64,000 nt of DNA from Candidatus Omnitrophota bacterium. GTDB lineage: Bacteria > CAIJMQ01. Location: contig JAHJCU010000004.1 in NCBI GenBank assembly GCA_018812925.1, positions 186,001 through 250,000 of the forward strand, written 5' to 3'. Below are positions 45,368-54,587 of the stretch, in pieces (within the stretch, counting starts at the first letter, position 1; every line of letters begins with the position of its first letter). The notes below the pieces were generated by a model. That model saw only the letters and a list, made by a program, of their open reading frames with translations. It ran no database searches and was not told the origin of the DNA. The position numbers and the translations under genes are program-made.

Positions 45368-48019
45368 ATGAAAATTAAGGCGTTTCTTATTGTTTTAATT
45401 TTTTCTCTTATCTTTCCATTATGCATTACTGCAAGTGAAAGGGGGGATTTCTCTGTTGCAAAAAAATTCTATGACGATGGTTTGTACTCTATGGCTATCG
45501 ACGCTTTGGAGATATTCATAAAACAATATACCCATTCCCCCTTTATCGGCGATGCTTACTATTGGCTTGGAGAAACTCTAGTAAAAGAAAATCGTTTTAA
45601 AGAATCCGAAGAAGTTTTGCAAAAGGTTATTTTATTATATTCCCAAAATCAATACATAGAATACGCTTATCAAACTCTTGCATATTCTCAACTACAGCAG
45701 GAAAAATTTATGGAAGCCCGTTCCACATTAAAAAATTTTACAGATAAATTTCCCAACTCAGCGCTGCTACCTTCAATTTATATTCTTACGGGAGAAATAT
45801 TATATAAAGAGAACAATATCCCCGAAGCCATCAATAGCTTTACAATGGTTTCACAGGGACAAACACTTGTGGACCAAGCTTTATATTCATTAGGGAAAGC
45901 ATATTCTTCAATCAAAGACTGGGAGAAAGCCAAGCAATATTATCAAGAAATTTTATCGAATTTCCCCCAAAGCGATTTTGCACCCCTTGCTTTATACAGC
46001 ATAGGTATTTGTCAATTTGAAGAAGAAAATTTTGACGAGAGTCTAAAAACATTTTCAGCCCTTGCACGCAAATTCCCAAGAAGCAATGTCATCCCAGCAT
46101 CTCGTTATTATTCCGGCAGTGTCTATATGAAACAAGCGGATTTTAGCAGAGCCATAAGAATATATGAGGGATTTTTAAGGCAACACAAAGATAGCCAGTG
46201 GGTTGATGAAACCCTTCTTGCTCTTTCTAATTGCTATAAAGCCATCGGCAAACAGAAAGAAAGCATCCAGACACTTCAGAGAATTATAGATGAATTCCCC
46301 GAAAGCAGTTTAATGCCGGAAGCGTTTTACCAATTGGGCATTTTTTACTATTCGGAAAATAATTTTCCCAAAGCGATTGAATATTATTCAAAAATAAAAA
46401 AAGAATACCCTGATTATGAAAAAATGGACAACGTGCTTATAGATTTGGGGTTTAGTTTCTATAAACAACAACAATATAAAAACGCATGGGAAATGTTTTC
46501 TTTATTTAATGAGAACTACTTTAAACATCCCAAAAATGCGGAAATTATATATTGGATAGGCAACACTCTTTTTAAAGAAGGCAACTTTGAAAAAGCTTTA
46601 GAGAGATATAATCAAATTGCAGAAGACGCTTTCGACATGGGAATTTCCGATGACGTTATGTTTCAAAAAGCCCTTTGTTATCAGGCATTAGGCAATAGGG
46701 CTGACGCTTTGCTTACTCTTGAAAATCTTATGTCAAAATATCCACAAAGCAAATTGGTTCCGTTTTCTCTTTTGCGCTTGGGCGAGCTTTTTTTGGAAGA
46801 AAAAAACTTTTCAAGCGCTAGAAGATATTTCAAAGACATAGAAGAAAAATTTCCCAAACATCCAATAGTTGTGGACGCAATATTTAAAACTGCGTTAAGT
46901 TTTTATCAAGAGGCAAAATTTAACGAAGCCATATATATTCTGCAAAGCATTCAGGAGAAATGGAAAAATTCGGCTCTTATCCCAGAAGCTCTATATTGGA
47001 CAGGATGGTGCTATTTCAGGAAAGGTGAATACGAAGAAGCTATAAAATTTTACCAGAGAATTTTGGATGAATTTCCTAACACTCAATCTTGCGAAGAAGC
47101 ACTCTACCAAATAGGAAACTGCCGTTACAACCTTACAAACTATGCCGAGGCAAAAAATACTTTCCAAAAAGTTCTCAACATTTATACAAAAGGGGAAAGA
47201 GAAGATGAATCATATTACTCTATCGCATCAACTTGTTTTAAAATGGGCAATAATGCCGAGGCCCTATCCTATTTGGGGAAATATGAGACAGAGTTCCCTA
47301 ACGGTAAATTCATAGCAGAAGTTTATCTACAAACTGCCTATTATCACTATGGCAGAGAAGATTACAACGAGGCAAGGAAATATTTTGTTATGCTTACAGC
47401 AAAAATGCCAGGCCATAAATTGACATCTGAAGCTTATTACTGGATAGGTTGGACTTATTATCATCAACAAAATTTTGCGGAGGCAATAGAGGCATTCACA
47501 AAAATTAAAGCAGACTCATGGGAGAAAGAAGACGCGCAGTTTAGAATAGCTGAATGCTTATATATGCAAGAAAAATGGGACGAAGCTTATCCGCTTTATT
47601 CGGCTTTCATCCAAAATTATCCGCAAAGTCAACTTATCCCCGAAGCCTTATACAAAATAGGGCTTTCGCTTCAAAACACGGGGAAATTATACGAAACACT
47701 GGATTATTTAAGAAAAGCAATGAATACAAACGCTCCGGATTATCTAAAAGTAAACTGCCAGTATGAAATAGGCAGAACCTTTGATAAATTAAACGAATTT
47801 TCGAGCGCATGTTTTGAATACCTTAAAGTGTCATATTTGTACCCTTCTTATACTAAACTGGTTATAAGTTCCTACAAAAGAGCCGCTGAAATTTTGGAAG
47901 AGGAAGCTAAATTGATTCAGGCAAAAAACATATATACCAAATTATTGGATTTTCCGGAAGAAAAAAACTTTGCGCAAGACAAAATTATAGAACTGAATAA
48001 AAAAATCTCGGGAGAATAG
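45368..48019 (+). CDS. Large exported TPR-repeat protein
   Basis: The 883-residue protein has a signal peptide (MKIKAFLIVLIFSLIFPLCITA) and some twenty TPR or YbgF/BamD-type repeats of about 36 residues, with recurring pieces such as ALYSIGICQFEEENFDESL and EALYWTGWCYFRKGEYEEAI. The 'YYWLGE' and 'FPNS' spacing is typical of the outer-membrane-associated tol-pal YbgF/BamD class. A role as periplasmic scaffold is likely. 15 bases after uvrA. Confidence 0.88.
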   Translation: MKIKAFLIVLIFSLIFPLCITASERGDFSVAKKFYDDGLYSMAIDALEIFIKQYTHSPFIGDAYYWLGETLVKENRFKESEEVLQKVILLYSQNQYIEYAYQTLAYSQLQQEKFMEARSTLKNFTDKFPNSALLPSIYILTGEILYKENNIPEAINSFTMVSQGQTLVDQALYSLGKAYSSIKDWEKAKQYYQEILSNFPQSDFAPLALYSIGICQFEEENFDESLKTFSALARKFPRSNVIPASRYYSGSVYMKQADFSRAIRIYEGFLRQHKDSQWVDETLLALSNCYKAIGKQKESIQTLQRIIDEFPESSLMPEAFYQLGIFYYSENNFPKAIEYYSKIKKEYPDYEKMDNVLIDLGFSFYKQQQYKNAWEMFSLFNENYFKHPKNAEIIYWIGNTLFKEGNFEKALERYNQIAEDAFDMGISDDVMFQKALCYQALGNRADALLTLENLMSKYPQSKLVPFSLLRLGELFLEEKNFSSARRYFKDIEEKFPKHPIVVDAIFKTALSFYQEAKFNEAIYILQSIQEKWKNSALIPEALYWTGWCYFRKGEYEEAIKFYQRILDEFPNTQSCEEALYQIGNCRYNLTNYAEAKNTFQKVLNIYTKGEREDESYYSIASTCFKMGNNAEALSYLGKYETEFPNGKFIAEVYLQTAYYHYGREDYNEARKYFVMLTAKMPGHKLTSEAYYWIGWTYYHQQNFAEAIEAFTKIKADSWEKEDAQFRIAECLYMQEKWDEAYPLYSAFIQNYPQSQLIPEALYKIGLSLQNTGKLYETLDYLRKAMNTNAPDYLKVNCQYEIGRTFDKLNEFSSACFEYLKVSYLYPSYTKLVISSYKRAAEILEEEAKLIQAKNIYTKLLDFPEEKNFAQDKIIELNKKISGE

Positions 48020-48020
48020 G

Positions 48021-48252
48021 GTCATAAATTTAAAAATCAAAATGTAAAAAGTAAAATGACAAATCAAATACTTAAAAATTACAAACAAATCAAAATTACC
48101 AAAACCTGATGCTCAAACATCTATCACTGTGTAGAATTTCGGTCATTGGGTCATTGTATATTATTTGTGGTTTGTTTACTGTAATTTATGATTTACTTCT
48201 ATTTACATTTTGGTATGTATTTTTGATATTTAATATTTGATATTTAATTTGG
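48021..48252. repeat. Long word-hairpin element before the GTPase gene
   Basis: Arms about 85 bases each: left AT-rich words (AAATCAAAATGTAAAAAG, GACAAATCAAATAC) and right TTTACATTTTGGTATG, TTTTTGATATTTAATATTTG. The right arm shares ATGTATTTTTGAT with 23.15 kb. The arms pair imperfectly around a less biased 60-base centre. No gene is visible here. Confidence 0.55.
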
Positions 48253-48262
48253 GAGTTTATAT

Positions 48263-49234
48263 ATGCCGGCTAATCTTACCCCTCAATATCACGAAGCAGA
48301 CAAAGAATATAAGCAAGCCAAAACATATTCTGAAAAAATAGAAGCACTGAAGAAAATGTTAGCTATTATGCCGAAACATAAAGGCACGGAAAGACTTCAA
48401 GGAGATCTGAAAACAAAAATTTCCAAGTTAAACAAGATTAGTCAGAAAAAATCCGTCAAGAAAGAGTCGGATTCCTTATCTCATATAGATAAAGAAGGTG
48501 CAGGGCAAGTAATATTAATCGGAAAACCCAACGTCGGAAAATCGCATATTATATCGGGGCTAACAAATGCCAATTCTCCGGTAACCGAATATCCTTTCGC
48601 CACAAGAAAGCCAATCGTGGGAATGATGAAGTTTGAAGATATTAAAATCCAGCTTATCGACACTCCGTCAATAACAAAAACTTTTACCGAAAGGTATTTG
48701 TTCCCGCTCATCAGAGAAGCAGATATGGTGATATTGATAGTCGATTTGGCTCAAGAAGACGTTTTAGAACAAGTCGAAGAAATAACCGAGATACTTAAAT
48801 CGGAATTAATATCACTGAAAAATGAAAGAGCGGAGGGATTACTCCCTAAAAAATGCCTACTTATAGGCAATAAAAACGATTTTTCGGAAGCGTTACCACA
48901 GCTTAATGTGTTGAAAGAATTGTATGGAAATGATTTTACTTCTATTTTTAGCATTTCTGCTTTAAAAGAAAACTGGGGAGACTTAAAACGCAAAGTGTTC
49001 CATACATTAGAAGTTATAAGAGTATATACAAAACAACCGGGTAAACCGTTTGAGAAAGGAGAACCCTTTGTTATGAAAAAGGGCTCAAACGTCCACGAAG
49101 TTGCAATTGCCGTGCATAAAGATTTCACAAATTTAAAATTTGCTCGTCTTTGGGATGAAGGGAATTATTCGGGGCAAAGGGTCGAAAGAAACCATATCTT
49201 AAAAGATAAAGACATCCTGGAGTTACATATGTAA
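48263..49234 (+). CDS. DRG/Obg-related GTPase with TGS domain
   Basis: The 323-residue protein has a helical N-terminal segment (residues 1-65), a GTPase domain with GKPNVGKSHI (P-loop), VTEYPFATRKPIVG (switch I, as in DRG/Obg), DTPS (usually DTPG) and NKND, and a C-terminal TGS domain (about 245-323, KPGKPF...GSNVHEVAIAVHKDF). This order is that of the DRG-like family, common in archaea and eukaryotes and occasional in bacteria. It likely acts on ribosomes or RNA; the specific role is unknown. GGGAG precedes the ATG. Confidence 0.85.
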   Translation: MPANLTPQYHEADKEYKQAKTYSEKIEALKKMLAIMPKHKGTERLQGDLKTKISKLNKISQKKSVKKESDSLSHIDKEGAGQVILIGKPNVGKSHIISGLTNANSPVTEYPFATRKPIVGMMKFEDIKIQLIDTPSITKTFTERYLFPLIREADMVILIVDLAQEDVLEQVEEITEILKSELISLKNERAEGLLPKKCLLIGNKNDFSEALPQLNVLKELYGNDFTSIFSISALKENWGDLKRKVFHTLEVIRVYTKQPGKPFEKGEPFVMKKGSNVHEVAIAVHKDFTNLKFARLWDEGNYSGQRVERNHILKDKDILELHM

Positions 49235-49268
49235 CTTTCCATACCAATTTTTTCATACAATAGGAATT

Positions 49269-49297
49269 TTGACATCGGTATGCTCTGTTAGTATAAT
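49269..49297 (+). promoter_or_regulatory. Strong sigma-70-type promoter upstream of eno
   Basis: TTGACA (49269-49274) and TATAAT (49292-49297) are both perfect and 17 bases apart. Transcription would start near 49304 and give a leader of about 130 bases before eno. The leader begins with TTCCGTT and contains AACGGAA at 49372-49378, and an inner TACTTG/CAAGTA pair, so it may fold into a branched structure. No known riboswitch pattern is recognised. Confidence 0.72.
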
Positions 49298-49435
49298 CCC
49301 AATTTCCGTTAGACTCGCAAGGCCAACATTTTTGACCTACTTGACGTAACGTTGAAACAGGCAAGTAATCAACGGAAGCTAAGGAGTTTATTTAAAAGTG
49401 GAAACAGTTGATTTTAAAAATATGGAGGTTAATCT

Positions 49436-50710
49436 ATGAACAGTATAGTCGAAGTTAAGGCAAGAGAGATTTTGGATTCAAGAGGCAACCCAACGGTTGA
49501 AGCAGAAGTAAAACTTTCATCGGGAACAATAGGCAGAGCCGATGTTCCTTCAGGCGCTTCTACCGGCGAACACGAAGCATTGGAACTGCGAGACGGTGAT
49601 AAAACAAGATTTAAAGGAAAAGGAGTAACAAAAGCCGTAAATAATATAAATAAGATAATATCGCCGGAACTAAAGGGAAAAGACGTTACTGCACAAAGAG
49701 AAATAGACGAATTTCTTATAAAGTTAGACGGCACAGCGAATAAAGGCAAATTGGGCGCAAACGCAATCTTGGGTGTTTCTATGGCTTGTGCTCGAGCCGC
49801 TGCAATAGAAAAAAAACTTCCGCTTTATAAATATCTCAACGTAAATTCAAACCTTTTGCCTGCGCCATGTTTAAATATATTAAACGGCGGTATGCATGCC
49901 GATAATAATGTTGACATACAGGAATTTATGATAGTTCCCACCGGCGCTTCTTCTTTCAAAGAAGCAATGCGCATGGCGGCAGAAGTTTATCAAACCTTAA
50001 AAAGTGTATTGCAAGCAAAGAAACTTTCCTCAGCCGTGGGAGATGAAGGCGGGTTCGCCCCTAACCTCGCATCAAACGAAGATGCAATAAAAATAATAAT
50101 CGACGCCATTAAAAATGCCGGGTACACAGAAGGAAAAGATATTAACTTAGGTTTGGATGTTGCAGCTTCAAACCTATTTGAAGATGGTAAATATGTGTTA
50201 GAAAGCGAAGGAAAAACTTTATCCGCAGAGGAAATGTCAGATTACTATAGCTCACTGGTAGAAAAATATCCGATATTATTTATTGAAGACGGATTAGCAG
50301 AAGATGATTGGGACGGATGGAAATTAATGACCGAAAAATTAGGAGGCAAAATCCGCCTCATAGGAGATGATTTGTTCGTCACAAATCCCATAAGATTAAA
50401 CAAAGGGATACAAATGAAAGTAGCTAATTCCATTCTCATAAAACTTAACCAGATAGGGACATTGACCGAAACATTGGACACCATTAAAATCGCAAAACAA
50501 GCAGGATATACATCATTAGTATCGCACCGTTCCGGCGAAACGGAAGATTCTTTCATTGCAGATTTGGTTGTTGCCACAGGCGCTGGAAAAATCAAAACTG
50601 GGGCCCCATGTCGTTCTGAACGTACTTGCAAATATAATCAGCTTCTGAGAATAGAAGAAGAATTGGGTACCAATGCAATATACGCAGGCAGGAAATCTTT
50701 CGAATTATGA
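49436..50710 (+). CDS. eno: Enolase
   Basis: Enolase converts 2-phosphoglycerate to phosphoenolpyruvate. The 424 residues are full length. Motifs: [42 protein letters not shown], the metal ligands in [11 protein letters not shown] and [26 protein letters not shown] and [21 protein letters not shown] precedes the ATG. The stop overlaps the start of an ftsB-like gene by four bases, an arrangement found in many bacteria. With PPi-PFK it gives two glycolytic genes in the window. Confidence 0.98.
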   Translation: MNSIVEVKAREILDSRGNPTVEAEVKLSSGTIGRADVPSGASTGEHEALELRDGDKTRFKGKGVTKAVNNINKIISPELKGKDVTAQREIDEFLIKLDGTANKGKLGANAILGVSMACARAAAIEKKLPLYKYLNVNSNLLPAPCLNILNGGMHADNNVDIQEFMIVPTGASSFKEAMRMAAEVYQTLKSVLQAKKLSSAVGDEGGFAPNLASNEDAIKIIIDAIKNAGYTEGKDINLGLDVAASNLFEDGKYVLESEGKTLSAEEMSDYYSSLVEKYPILFIEDGLAEDDWDGWKLMTEKLGGKIRLIGDDLFVTNPIRLNKGIQMKVANSILIKLNQIGTLTETLDTIKIAKQAGYTSLVSHRSGETEDSFIADLVVATGAGKIKTGAPCRSERTCKYNQLLRIEEELGTNAIYAGRKSFEL

Positions 50711-51042
50711 GAAAGAGGGGGAATGATAAAAAATGGGTTTGGGTAATAGCGTTTGTCTTTTTAGGGGGGTTTTTAATGTATCTTCTAATCCCCAATTATT
50801 CGACGCTTGTAAGATACCAAGAAGACTACGAAGCTTTAAACATTCAAATAAACGAATTAGAGAAAGAAAATGAAAATCTAAAAATAGAGATTAGAAAGTT
50901 AAAAACAGACCCATTATATATTGAAAAAATTGCCAGAAAAGAGCTCGGGATGACTAGGCAAGGCGAGATAATTTACAGAATAACGCCTACCCACCCCGCA
51001 GGGGATTCGGAGCTAAATGACTCAGCTGATAAAAAGGAATAG
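50707..51042 (+). CDS. Septum formation initiator family protein (FtsB/DivIC-like)
   Basis: The 111-residue protein has a short cytoplasmic start, one membrane helix ([17 protein letters not shown]) and a coiled coil (residues 37-68, [20 protein letters not shown]) followed by the conserved ending [11 protein letters not shown]. FtsB/DivIC proteins form a complex with FtsL and FtsQ/DivIB in the divisome. Overlap with eno by ATGA supports translational coupling and the call. Confidence 0.92.
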   Translation: MRKRGNDKKWVWVIAFVFLGGFLMYLLIPNYSTLVRYQEDYEALNIQINELEKENENLKIEIRKLKTDPLYIEKIARKELGMTRQGEIIYRITPTHPAGDSELNDSADKKE

Positions 51043-51047
51043 AAAAA

Positions 51048-52376
51048 ATGTTTCAGAATTTAACCGATAAATTACAAACAATTTTTAAAAATTTAAGAGG
51101 GCAGGGAGTAATTAGCGAAAGCAACATAAAGGAAGGATTGCGCGAAATCCAACTTGCTCTGCTTGAAGCGGATGTTAATTATCGGATAGTGAAAGAATTT
51201 ATTGAAAACATTGCTCAAGAAGCCGTTGGACAAAAAGTTATAAACAACATTACTCCTTCTCAAAAATTAATTAAAATAGTTCACGATAAATTAATAGAAC
51301 TGCTTGGGAAAGAAGCTTCCTCAATAAAGCATTCATCAAATCCGCCGAATATTATTATGTTAGTTGGATTACAAGGAAGCGGCAAAACAACAACAAGCGC
51401 TAAATTGGCAAAGTTTTTGAATAAGAAAGAGCAAAGTATTCTTCTTGCCGGAACAGACACGCAAAGGCCTGCAGCAAGAGAACAACTCCAATTTCTTGGG
51501 AAAAATTTGGGATTGCCGGTTATCACGGAAGGAAAAACACCGCTTGATATTGCCATAAATGCCGTAAAAAAAGCAGGTTCAATAAGCGCAGATGTTTTAA
51601 TCATAGACACTCAGGGAAGGCTCCATATAAACGAAGAATTGATGGATGAACTTATAAAAATGAAAAAAGCGGTTTCTCCTTCTGAAATTCTGCTCGTTGC
51701 AGATGCAATGACAGGACAAGACGCAGTCAATATTGCAAAGAGCTTTAATGAGAAATTAGGCATAACAGGTGTAATCCTTACTAAACTGGATACCGATACT
51801 CGAGGAGGAGCAGCAATCTCAATCAGAAAAGTTACAGGTGTGCCTATTAAATTTATAGGCACAGGTGAAAAAACAGAGGACTTAGAAATCTTTTATCCCG
51901 AACGCATGGCTTCGCGAATACTGGGGATGGGAGACATTTTAACATTAGTTGAAAAAGCCGAAAGCGAAGTTAACAAAGATGATGCGAAAAAATTAGTAAA
52001 AAAACTAAAATCGGAAAAACTGGACCTTGAAGATTTCCTGTCGCAACTTAGACAGATGAAAAAAATCGGGCCATTGTCTAAAATGCTGGATTATCTTCCC
52101 GTAGAGCCTGGTTTGAAAAATATGGACATTTCCGAAGAACGTTATAAACATATTGAAGCGATAATTTTGTCTATGACTCCGGAAGAAAGAAGTGAGCCTC
52201 GCATAATAGACGGCAGCAGAAGAAAAAGAATTGCTAAAGGAAGCGGGACAAATGTTCAGGATATCAACCAGTTATTGAAACAGTTTTACTCTGTTCAAAA
52301 ATTTATAAAAGGAATGGTAGGTAAAGGGTCAGAAATGAAAAGGAAAGGGTTTCTATCCCCCTTGATTTCCCCCTAG
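51048..52376 (+). CDS. ffh: Signal recognition particle protein
   Basis: Ffh binds signal peptides and SRP RNA and delivers ribosomes to the membrane. The 442 residues hold N, G and M domains: GLQGSGKTTTSAKLA, DTQGRLHI (usual form DTAGR), TKLDTDTRGGAAIS, and the RNA-binding motif SRRKRIAKGSGT. The C-terminal tail RKGFLSPLISP and the stop codon come from a repeat element that begins at about 52355; the ancestral stop is likely lost. GAATAG with AGGAA precedes the ATG. 4.5S RNA is not seen here. Confidence 0.96.
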   Translation: MFQNLTDKLQTIFKNLRGQGVISESNIKEGLREIQLALLEADVNYRIVKEFIENIAQEAVGQKVINNITPSQKLIKIVHDKLIELLGKEASSIKHSSNPPNIIMLVGLQGSGKTTTSAKLAKFLNKKEQSILLAGTDTQRPAAREQLQFLGKNLGLPVITEGKTPLDIAINAVKKAGSISADVLIIDTQGRLHINEELMDELIKMKKAVSPSEILLVADAMTGQDAVNIAKSFNEKLGITGVILTKLDTDTRGGAAISIRKVTGVPIKFIGTGEKTEDLEIFYPERMASRILGMGDILTLVEKAESEVNKDDAKKLVKKLKSEKLDLEDFLSQLRQMKKIGPLSKMLDYLPVEPGLKNMDISEERYKHIEAIILSMTPEERSEPRIIDGSRRKRIAKGSGTNVQDINQLLKQFYSVQKFIKGMVGKGSEMKRKGFLSPLISP

Positions 52377-52500
52377 AAATTGCATCCTGCAATTTCAGGG
52401 ACTTTAGTCCCGGAAATTCTTTGAATTTCTCGGGACCAGAAATCAAGATATGGGGATGAAATCCTCCCTGTTACATTTCATGGAAATGTTAGGAGGACTA
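52355..52500. repeat. Three-hairpin repeat copy A5 plus a second nested palindrome
   Basis: The core at 52370-52434 has GAAATTGC/GCAATTTC, GGGACTTTAGTCCC and GAAATTC/GAATTTC. Outer arms TCCCCCTTGATTTC and GAAATCAAGATATGGGGA also pair. It is followed by TCCTCCCTG...ACATTTC / GAAATGTTAGGAGGA (52461-52500), which matches the outer arm of copy A6 at 37 kb. The left arm is translated as the last residues of ffh. Confidence 0.8.
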
Positions 52501-52537
52501 TGCTTAAATTGGCTTAAACTCATAAATGGAGGAAATA

Positions 52538-52783
52538 ATGGCAATAAGAATTAGATTAAAAAGAATAGGTAAAAAGAAACAAAGTTATTACAGAATAGTA
52601 GTTGCGGACGTTCGTTTTCCAAGAGACGGCAGATCAATCGAAGAAATCGGACTCTATGACCCAAATCAAGATCCTGCAAAAGTAGATATCAACAAAGAAC
52701 GTTTAGAATACTGGATGGGAAACGGAGCTACCCTTACTCCTACTGTGGAGAATATTCTCAAAAGCAGACCCAAATTAAAATAA
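52538..52783 (+). CDS. rpsP: 30S ribosomal protein S16
   Basis: An 81-residue protein, MAIRIRLKRIGKKKQSYYRI, with the S16 core RDGRSIEEIGLYDPNQDP and ERLEYWMGNGATLTPTV. An upstream ATG at 52526 in the same frame is less likely; GGAGGA at 52528-52533 is correctly placed for 52538. It precedes trmD and rplS as in many bacteria, but rimM is missing from between rpsP and trmD. Confidence 0.97.
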   Translation: MAIRIRLKRIGKKKQSYYRIVVADVRFPRDGRSIEEIGLYDPNQDPAKVDINKERLEYWMGNGATLTPTVENILKSRPKLK

Positions 52784-52842
52784 CGGATAGTATTTTTCAG
52801 TCAGTTTTTTCTAAATACTAAATACTATCTACTAAATACTTG
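52784..52842. repeat. Word-hairpin element between rpsP and trmD
   Basis: GGATAGTATTTTT (left) pairs with AAATACTAAATACTATC (right), and AATACT words recur four times. It fills the 67-base gap between the genes and may slow or end transcription. Confidence 0.55.
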
Positions 52843-52850
52843 TTTTAAAA

Positions 52851-53591
52851 ATGGACATTCACATACTCACTCTTTTCCCGAATACATTCCGCGGGGTTTT
52901 TGAAGAAAGTATAATAAAAAGAGCTCAAGAAAAAGGTCTAGTTAAGATATTCCTGCACGATTTGAGACAATTCGGATTAGGCAAACACAAAGTTACAGAC
53001 GATGCTCCTTATGGCGGCGGAGCAGGAATGATTATGCAAATAGAGCCTATATATGCAGCGATAAAAAAAATAAACAAAAATAACCGAAAGAAAAAAATAA
53101 AAAGCAGAACAATTCTTCTCACTCCGCAAGGTGAAGTTCTAAACGAAAAGAAAAGTAAAAAATTGGCAAAAGAGTCGTCTCTTGTTCTTATATGCGGACA
53201 TTACAAGGGGTTAGATGAAAGAATCCGACTAAATCTTATAGACGAAGAAATATCTGTAGGGGATTATGTTTTAAGCGGAGGAGAAATCGCGGCTATGACC
53301 GTTGTAGATACAGTAGTAAGACTTATCCCTAAAGTTGTGGGGAATAAAGAGTCAATTAAGTTAGATTCCTTCTATCAAAATATTCTGGAAGGGCCATTAT
53401 ATACGCGACCCGCAGAATTTGAAGGGATGAAAGTTCCCGACATTCTCTTGTCGGGCAATCACGAAGAAATATCTAAATGGAGAAGGAAGGAAGCTTTAAG
53501 AAGAACATATTTAAAAAGACCCGAACTTCTTGATACGATTAAATTAAACAAAGAAGACAAACAAATGTTAAAGGAAATCAAAAAAGAATAA
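52851..53591 (+). CDS. trmD: tRNA (guanine-N1)-methyltransferase
   Basis: TrmD methylates G37 of tRNAs reading CNN codons. The 246 residues begin MDIHILTLFPNTFRGVFEES and have the SPOUT knot motifs LTPQGEVLNE, LICGHYKGLDERI and ISVGDYVLSGGEIAAM. Full length. No close ribosome site is visible before the ATG, so translation may depend on coupling. It lies between rpsP and rplS. Confidence 0.97.
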   Translation: MDIHILTLFPNTFRGVFEESIIKRAQEKGLVKIFLHDLRQFGLGKHKVTDDAPYGGGAGMIMQIEPIYAAIKKINKNNRKKKIKSRTILLTPQGEVLNEKKSKKLAKESSLVLICGHYKGLDERIRLNLIDEEISVGDYVLSGGEIAAMTVVDTVVRLIPKVVGNKESIKLDSFYQNILEGPLYTRPAEFEGMKVPDILLSGNHEEISKWRRKEALRRTYLKRPELLDTIKLNKEDKQMLKEIKKE

Positions 53592-53676
53592 GTAGAGTTC
53601 ATCTTTTTCCGAGCGATTAGGCACATAAGGGTCATTTCAGGTATAATCACTGAAATTATTAATAGGGGGCAATAAA

Positions 53677-54045
53677 ATGTTAGATATCAGACAAACTGTA
53701 GAAAAACCGAGAATGAGAGAAAAAATTTCTGAGTTTCGAGTAGGAGACACGGTAAAAGTTTCGCTAAAAATTAAAGAAATAATTAAAGAAGAAAGAAATA
53801 AGAAGAAGGGCAGTAAAGAAAAGGTTACAGAAAAAGAAAAAATTTATCCGTTTCAAGGAATAGTGATAAAAAGAAAAGGCGGGGGTATAAGAGAAACCTT
53901 CACTGTTAGAAAAGAAAGCCATGGCATAGGTGTAGAAAGAATATTTCCGCTTCATTCACCGATAATCAGCGAAATCCACGTCCTGAAAAAAGGTAACGTA
54001 AAAAGAGCAAAGCTTTATTATTTGAGAGATGGGAAGAAGAGATAG
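53677..54045 (+). CDS. rplS: 50S ribosomal protein L19
   Basis: The 122-residue protein has the L19 core [15 protein letters not shown]...[22 protein letters not shown]...[11 protein letters not shown] and KLYYLR at the end. A lysine-rich insertion (residues 37-50, [16 protein letters not shown]) lengthens the first loop. L19 bridges the subunits. A hairpin TTTCAG/CTGAAA around 53635-53655 overlaps a TATAAT in the leader, possibly regulatory. GGGGG precedes the ATG. Confidence 0.96.
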   Translation: MLDIRQTVEKPRMREKISEFRVGDTVKVSLKIKEIIKEERNKKKGSKEKVTEKEKIYPFQGIVIKRKGGGIRETFTVRKESHGIGVERIFPLHSPIISEIHVLKKGNVKRAKLYYLRDGKKR

Positions 54046-54080
54046 TTTAGATACTTGATGCTGGATACTTGATACTCGTA
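54046..54080. repeat. Word-type repeat after rplS
   Basis: GATACTTGATGCTGGATAC followed by TTGATACTCGTAAATTAG repeats the words of the 60.3 and 24.15 kb elements, but only one arm is clear here. Confidence 0.45.
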
Positions 54081-54082
54081 AA

Positions 54083-54484
54083 TTAGTCGTTTCTCATTCT
54101 TCTATTTAGTTCTGAAATGAAATCATCTCTATTTTTGGGAGACACCAATGTAAATCCTTTCCTGTGATTAATCATCACCCTTTTTAAAGAGAAAGCAGGG
54201 GCACTCAGTATATTAGAACTCTTCTCTACGTTTATTATATCTTCGTATTTGATTTTCTCCTTCAAAATGCCTGCTTGCACAAGTAAGTGGTTATCATACA
54301 TAATATATCTACAGGGTGAAAATAAAAGAATTAGAAAAACTAAAAACGCTCCACTTGCAATAGAAATGATTCCTCCCCCCTTAGAATATCGAAACGCACA
54401 AATGCCGAGTCCGATAGAAAACAGGAAGGATATGGCAAAGACAATTATCAGCCATATATCGACTTTTGTTGGATATATTTTCAT
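54083..54484 (-). CDS. Bacterial PH-domain membrane protein
   Basis: The 133-residue protein has two hydrophobic helices at its N-terminus (residues 11-31 and 37-57) followed by a small PH-like domain (MYDNHLLVQAGILKEKIKYEDIINVEKSSN...VSPKNRDDFISELN). Such 'bPH' membrane proteins are widespread and of unknown role. It faces rplS and is opposite in direction to all neighbours. The gap 54485-54587 shows nothing. Confidence 0.75.
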   Translation of the reverse strand: MKIYPTKVDIWLIIVFAISFLFSIGLGICAFRYSKGGGIISIASGAFLVFLILLFSPCRYIMYDNHLLVQAGILKEKIKYEDIINVEKSSNILSAPAFSLKRVMINHRKGFTLVSPKNRDDFISELNRRMRND

Positions 54485-54587
54485 ATAATTAACTATTAAT
54501 TCTGTTTTAGATTACTTACCTTGCAAAAATAAGTTATGTCTGATAACATTTTTTATCACAATAGATAAAGAATAACAAGGGATTTTT

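Noticed and set aside
48021-48252. A possible CRISPR or microsatellite array
   Set aside because: The words are degenerate and unequally spaced, and the two halves are complementary rather than tandem; no unit with regular spacers exists, and no cas gene is present.
49125-49364. A 79-codon minus-strand frame with several cysteines overlapping the GTPase end and eno promoter
   Set aside because: It overlaps a clear GTPase gene and a consensus promoter, has no ribosome site, and the cysteine spacing matches no family I know.
49304-49435. A known riboswitch or 4.5S RNA in the eno leader
   Set aside because: The conserved cores I know (c-di-GMP, preQ1, SRP GGTCAGG...GGAAGCAGCC) are not present.
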